A DNA stretch of 64,000 nt from Elusimicrobiota bacterium (GTDB taxonomy: Bacteria > Elusimicrobiota > Elusimicrobia > Elusimicrobiales > UBA9959), in contig DMXM01000028.1 in assembly GCA_003482905.1 (NCBI GenBank), forward strand, positions 36,479-100,478. Direction: 5' to 3'. The notes below the pieces were generated by a model that searched no databases, was not told the DNA's origin, and was given only the letters and a program-made list of their open reading frames with translations. Below, piece after piece: positions 61,152 to 64,000 of the stretch (its first letter is position 1; every line of letters begins with the position of its first letter). The position numbers and the translations under genes were made by a program.

Positions 61152-61594
61152 TGTTCCTCCTTCTGCAGTTCGGGCTCGCCCGCCCGCGGCAGGCCAAAGC
61201 GCGCCGACAGCGTATGCAGCAGGTCTTTGGCGCCGGCCTCTTCCAGGCCCAACAGCGTCTGAAGGCGTACGCGCAATTTATCCCCGCTCAGGCTCACCAC
61301 CTCGCGGCCCTGTATGGAGAACAGGAACGCCCCCCACGTAAAAAACCCGGCTGCCGTCCACCCGGCCAGCCAGAACAGCAGGAAGCCGCCGGGCAGCAGG
61401 GCCGGCCAGCTGTCGGCAGACCGCGCCAGCTGCCACAGCGCCTTGGCCGCAGATACCTCGCCGGCCGTCCACCCGCAAAGCCAGAAGCCCATAAAAATGG
61501 AGATGGGCCACAGAAAAGGCGTAGGTATCACCACGCGGGGCCCGTCCGTGGTCTCCTCCAGCGCCCAGGTGCGCGCCTTAAAAATCGCCATCAA
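61148..61594 (-). CDS. Small membrane protein of unknown function
   Basis: 148 residues with two hydrophobic stretches (about 25-50 and 70-100, FLLFWLAGWTAAGFFTWGAFLF) and a C-terminal basic domain (SLSGDKLRVRLQTLLGLEEAG). It resembles small bacterial proteins of unknown function with a PH-like C-terminal half, but the match is loose. Its stop overlaps the lipocalin start by four bases, so it is probably co-translated. Confidence 0.65.
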   Translation of the reverse strand: MMAIFKARTWALEETTDGPRVVIPTPFLWPISIFMGFWLCGWTAGEVSAAKALWQLARSADSWPALLPGGFLLFWLAGWTAAGFFTWGAFLFSIQGREVVSLSGDKLRVRLQTLLGLEEAGAKDLLHTLSARFGLPRAGEPELQKEEQ

Positions 61595-61697
61595 TACCTT
61601 CCCCCCGGCAGTAGTGCCTGCGTCATAATTAATTCCTATTCTAACAAAAGGGATAGGGCAAGGGGACGCCGCGCCAGGGATCAGCTTAGGATAACCC

Positions 61698-61922
61698 TTA
61701 AATAAAATTTATTTCAAGCCTTTTGCCGAACACATGGGCGATTTTTCCCAATGTGGTGAGCGACGGGGCATAGCGGTCCTTCTCCATCCTGGAGATCACC
61801 TGCTGCTTGGTATGAAGTTTTTTCGCAAGCTCCGCCTGCGTCATATGGGAACGCTCCCGCAGGTCCGCTATCTTGTGCGCTATAAGAAGGGCGCCCACGC
61901 CATCCTCATAAGACTTCCGCAT
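61698..61922 (-). CDS. XRE-family HTH antitoxin-like protein
   Basis: 74 residues. RSHMTQAELAKKLHTKQQVISRMEKDRYAPSLTTLGKIAHVFGKRLEINF is a Cro/CI-type HTH typical of HigA-like antitoxins, which repress their own operon and neutralise a toxin. No toxin gene is next to it. The IS remnant begins seven bases upstream of the start codon, so the 5' part (toxin, or extra N-terminal residues of the antitoxin) may have been lost. The stop is followed by a gap of 103 bases to the membrane protein gene. Confidence 0.75.
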   Translation of the reverse strand: MRKSYEDGVGALLIAHKIADLRERSHMTQAELAKKLHTKQQVISRMEKDRYAPSLTTLGKIAHVFGKRLEINFI

Positions 61923-61928
61923 TGCGGG

Positions 61929-62968
61929 GGTGGAGTGCGCCCCTAAAACTGAACAGATTTCGAGGCTAGATTAGGTATGGTTCTGACTGGTTTCCTAAAG
62001 TGCCGTGATATAATTAAAAACGAGCGAGGAACCAGCCATGGGAAAGAAGAAGCGGATATTTTCAGTTGAGCTTAAGAAACAGGTAGTCCGGGAAGTGGAA
62101 ACCGGCGCGTGCGGGCTGACAGAGGCCGCCAGGCGCTACAGCCTGGAAGCCAGATTCATCACCGTAGAAGACACGGTAAACCTTATGCGCTGCACGAAAG
62201 ACTACTTGAATGTAAACGGGCGCCCGGTGGCGATTTACGTAGACAAGGATTCGATCTACAAGATCAACCGGCAGGCCAGCATAGACGAAGAACTGCGCGA
62301 CGCCATGCCGCTTTCGCAGTTTACGCGTGCGATGGGCGAGCTTGGGGTTGAGATGATCTTTGCCAACAGTCCGCAGGCAAAAGGCAGGGTGGAGCGCGGT
62401 TTCCGCACGCATCAGGACCGGCTTGTAAAAGAGCTAAGGCTGGCCGGGATATCGGATATGGCGGCGGCCAACAAGTTTCTGGAGACCGTCTATATCGCCA
62501 AGCACAATGGGAAATTTGCGATTGCCCCGGCGAGCAGGCTTAACGCGCACAGGCCGCTTCTTAAAACGCATCGGCTGGACGAGATATTGTGCGTAAAGCT
62601 AACCCGGACACTTGCGAACGACTATACCCTGCGCTTTGACAACAAGTTCTTTCAGGTCACCAGGGAGCAGGACATCCGTATACGGTCCAGGGACATCGTG
62701 ACCGTAGAGCAATGGCTGGGCGGCAGCATACACTTGAAGTTTAAAGGGGTTTACCTGAGGTACAAGAACATAAACAAGCTGCCTTATCGCGGGTACTATA
62801 TCACCCACCGCAACGAACTAAACAGGGTCGGGAGCGGCACGGGGACGAGCGTCCCGGCCAAAGACCATCCATGGAGGAGGTTTATCCCTTCGAAAAGGCC
62901 GCCGCAACAACCAGTGTTAAGCAGTCAGGCATCATGACATTTATAAAAAACTAAAACCATGACATTTT
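61929..62968 (+). mobile_element. Chimeric insertion-sequence remnant
   Basis: Left side: IS3-type end resembling TGCGCCCCTAAAACTGAACA. Right side: two CATGACATTT copies (62933-62942 and 62959-62968) that look like ISNCY-type terminal binding sites. The coding part joins both families (see the pseudogene). No flanking target duplication was found, so the ends are approximate. Confidence 0.55.
62038..62937 (+). pseudogene. Chimeric transposase remnant: IS3 OrfA start joined to an ISNCY-type catalytic region
   Basis: 299 residues in one frame. Residues 1-37 (KKKRIFSVELKKQVVREVET, LTEAARRYSLE) are an IS3/IS911 OrfA-type HTH start. From about residue 38 the sequence (RFITVEDTVNLMRCTKDYLN, GRPVAIYVDKDS, SPQAKGRVERGFRTHQDRLV) matches the C-terminal part of ISNCY-type transposases. 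The N-terminal part of that transposase, including the first catalytic Asp region, is missing, so the product cannot be active. The join probably arose by recombination or nested insertion. Confidence 0.7.
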
Positions 62969-62987
62969 AACTTGCTTGCAACAGGAG

Positions 62988-63036
62988 GGGACGCTGCTTC
63001 CTATCTTCCTAACTTCCGGCCATCTCCCTGTCCCCC
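62988..63036. repeat. Repeat of the GGGACGCTGCTTCC family, copy 2, with inverted ends
   Basis: GGGGAC (62988-62993) and GTCCCC (63031-63036) bracket sequence that shares 24 of 25 bases with the copy at 35665-35690. It lies between the IS remnant and rlmN. Confidence 0.7.
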
Positions 63037-63056
63037 ATCTTTAATAGAATATCTTA

Positions 63057-64000
63057 ATGCAACCTGATCTGCGGGGCTTGACCCGCGCCGATATTGCGGC
63101 GGCGCTAGTGGGCCTGGGCGAGAAGCCCGGCAACGCCGGCGCGGTATTTATGGCCGTGCACCGCCGCGGCGCCGCGGACCTGGCATTGCTGCCGAACGTG
63201 CCGGCGCGCGTATGCCTGGCGCTTGGCCGCGCCTTCACGCTGGCGCCCCTGCCCATCCCGGAGCGCAAGCTGGTAGCCCCGGACGGCACCAGAAAGCTGC
63301 TCTTCCGGTTCCCCGGGGAAGCCACGGCCGAATGCGTGGTGCTGCCGGCCAAAGACCACCAGACCGCCTGCCTCTCGTCGCAGTCCGGCTGCGCCTGCGG
63401 CTGCACCTTCTGCGCCACCGGCGCCCTTGGGCTTAAGCGCTCGCTCACCCCGGCCGAGATAATAGCCCAGTACGAGGCCTGCCTGCGCGAGGCCGTGGAC
63501 CTGCGGAGCCTGGTCTTTATGGGCATGGGCGAACCTTTCCTGAACTGGGAGAACGTCAGAAAGGCCATAATGATACTTTCCGACAGCCGCGGCCGCCATT
63601 TTCCCCAGGTTAAAATGACCGTATCCACCGTGGGCGTGATACCTGTTATAGAGGAGTTAACTACGTCGGACCTGCGGGTGAGGCTCGCCGTATCGGTGGT
63701 GGCGGCGGACCCGGAGCTGCGCGCGCGCCTGGCCCCCATGGAGAACACTTACCCGCTAAACCGCGTGCTGGCCGCCGTAAGGCGCTACTGCGCCGCGCGG
63801 CAGGCGCACGTTATGCTGGAGTACATCCTGCTCCCCGGCGTAAACGACCGGCCGTCCGACTCCGCGCTGCTGGCCAGGCTTATTGAAGGCATCCCCTGCC
63901 GCCTTAACCTGATCCCCTACAATCCGCCCGGCGGTCCCGGCCGCGCCACGCCGCGCATAAAAGAATTTCAGCAGGAACTTATAGCCGCCGGCGTGCTCGC
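63057..64000 (+). CDS. rlmN: RlmN-type radical SAM methyltransferase (right end missing)
   Basis: The gene runs off the right edge; 314 residues are visible of about 350. RlmN methylates C2 of A2503 in 23S rRNA and A37 of some tRNAs. The radical SAM cluster motif is CACGCTFCAT (CxxxCxxC), preceded seven residues earlier by the Cys of ACLSSQSGC, the residue corresponding to E. coli Cys118. The second catalytic Cys near the C-terminus is beyond the window. VMLEYILLPGVNDRP is also conserved. The ATG at 63057 is the first in frame. Confidence 0.93.
   Translation, partial: MQPDLRGLTRADIAAALVGLGEKPGNAGAVFMAVHRRGAADLALLPNVPARVCLALGRAFTLAPLPIPERKLVAPDGTRKLLFRFPGEATAECVVLPAKDHQTACLSSQSGCACGCTFCATGALGLKRSLTPAEIIAQYEACLREAVDLRSLVFMGMGEPFLNWENVRKAIMILSDSRGRHFPQVKMTVSTVGVIPVIEELTTSDLRVRLAVSVVAADPELRARLAPMENTYPLNRVLAAVRRYCAARQAHVMLEYILLPGVNDRPSDSALLARLIEGIPCRLNLIPYNPPGGPGRATPRIKEFQQELIAAGVL

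Overview
The window is G+C-rich bacterial DNA from a diderm (Gram-negative-type) organism: secretin, TolC, PorV-like barrels, an RND pump and an outer-membrane-type lipocalin are all present. The mix of a tight pilus (Tad/Flp) locus, PorV/UPF0164-type barrels and a giant FlgD-repeat secreted protein fits an uncultured Elusimicrobiota-like lineage, but this is a tentative call from gene content; no rRNA or marker tree is available here.

Region 1 (1-18.5 kb, all minus strand) is a surface-machinery block. Read in transcription order it holds a leaderless solute-binding-fold protein, a GAF-GGDEF diguanylate cyclase, a PorV-like barrel with a coiled coil, a coiled-coil/TM/beta-propeller protein, a 1076-residue FlgD-repeat protein, a second PorV-like barrel, two Flp-type pilins, a TadE-like minor pilin, CpaB, a minimal secretin, a fused CpaE-CpaF ATPase, TadB with a large secreted-looking N-terminal extension, TadC and a TPR protein. 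Two copies of an unusual hairpin element (363-512 and 15502-15634) sit in the only two sizeable gaps. The reading I favour is a Tad pilus exported and decorated by its own outer-membrane and secreted partners, with c-di-GMP control nearby.

Region 2 (19.7-25.2 kb, minus) has tsaD, a C-terminal processing peptidase, an EnvC-like activator, FtsX and an unknown secreted protein. Region 3 (25.5-31.4 kb, plus) is an efflux operon with a near-consensus promoter and operator; its first ORF joins a TetR repressor in frame to a TolC-type outer-membrane protein, followed by the membrane-fusion lipoprotein, the RND pump and a terminator. An amino-acid permease and a lytic transglycosylase follow.

Region 4 (33.9-42.8 kb, minus) carries a histidine kinase, a small putative lipoprotein, a phospholipase D-like protein, glgA, galT, scpB, scpA, trpS and an M50 protease. 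Region 5 (42.8-51.6 kb) has a nucleotide-sugar dehydrogenase, a PAS histidine kinase, tRNA-Arg(GCG), a Cys-rich miniprotein, a PilT-like ATPase, an RluA-family pseudouridine synthase and a divergent lysR/pruA pair.

Region 6 (51.6-64 kb) is more fragmented: two ssb paralogues, pgm, a SulP-STAS-cNMP transporter, a matrixin-like protease, NUDIX and pyrimidine-dimer glycosylase repair genes, a lipocalin, an orphan antitoxin-like HTH gene, a chimeric transposase remnant and the start of rlmN. Several small palindromic repeat families are concentrated here. Only gaps of just under 300 bases exist, and each is described below.
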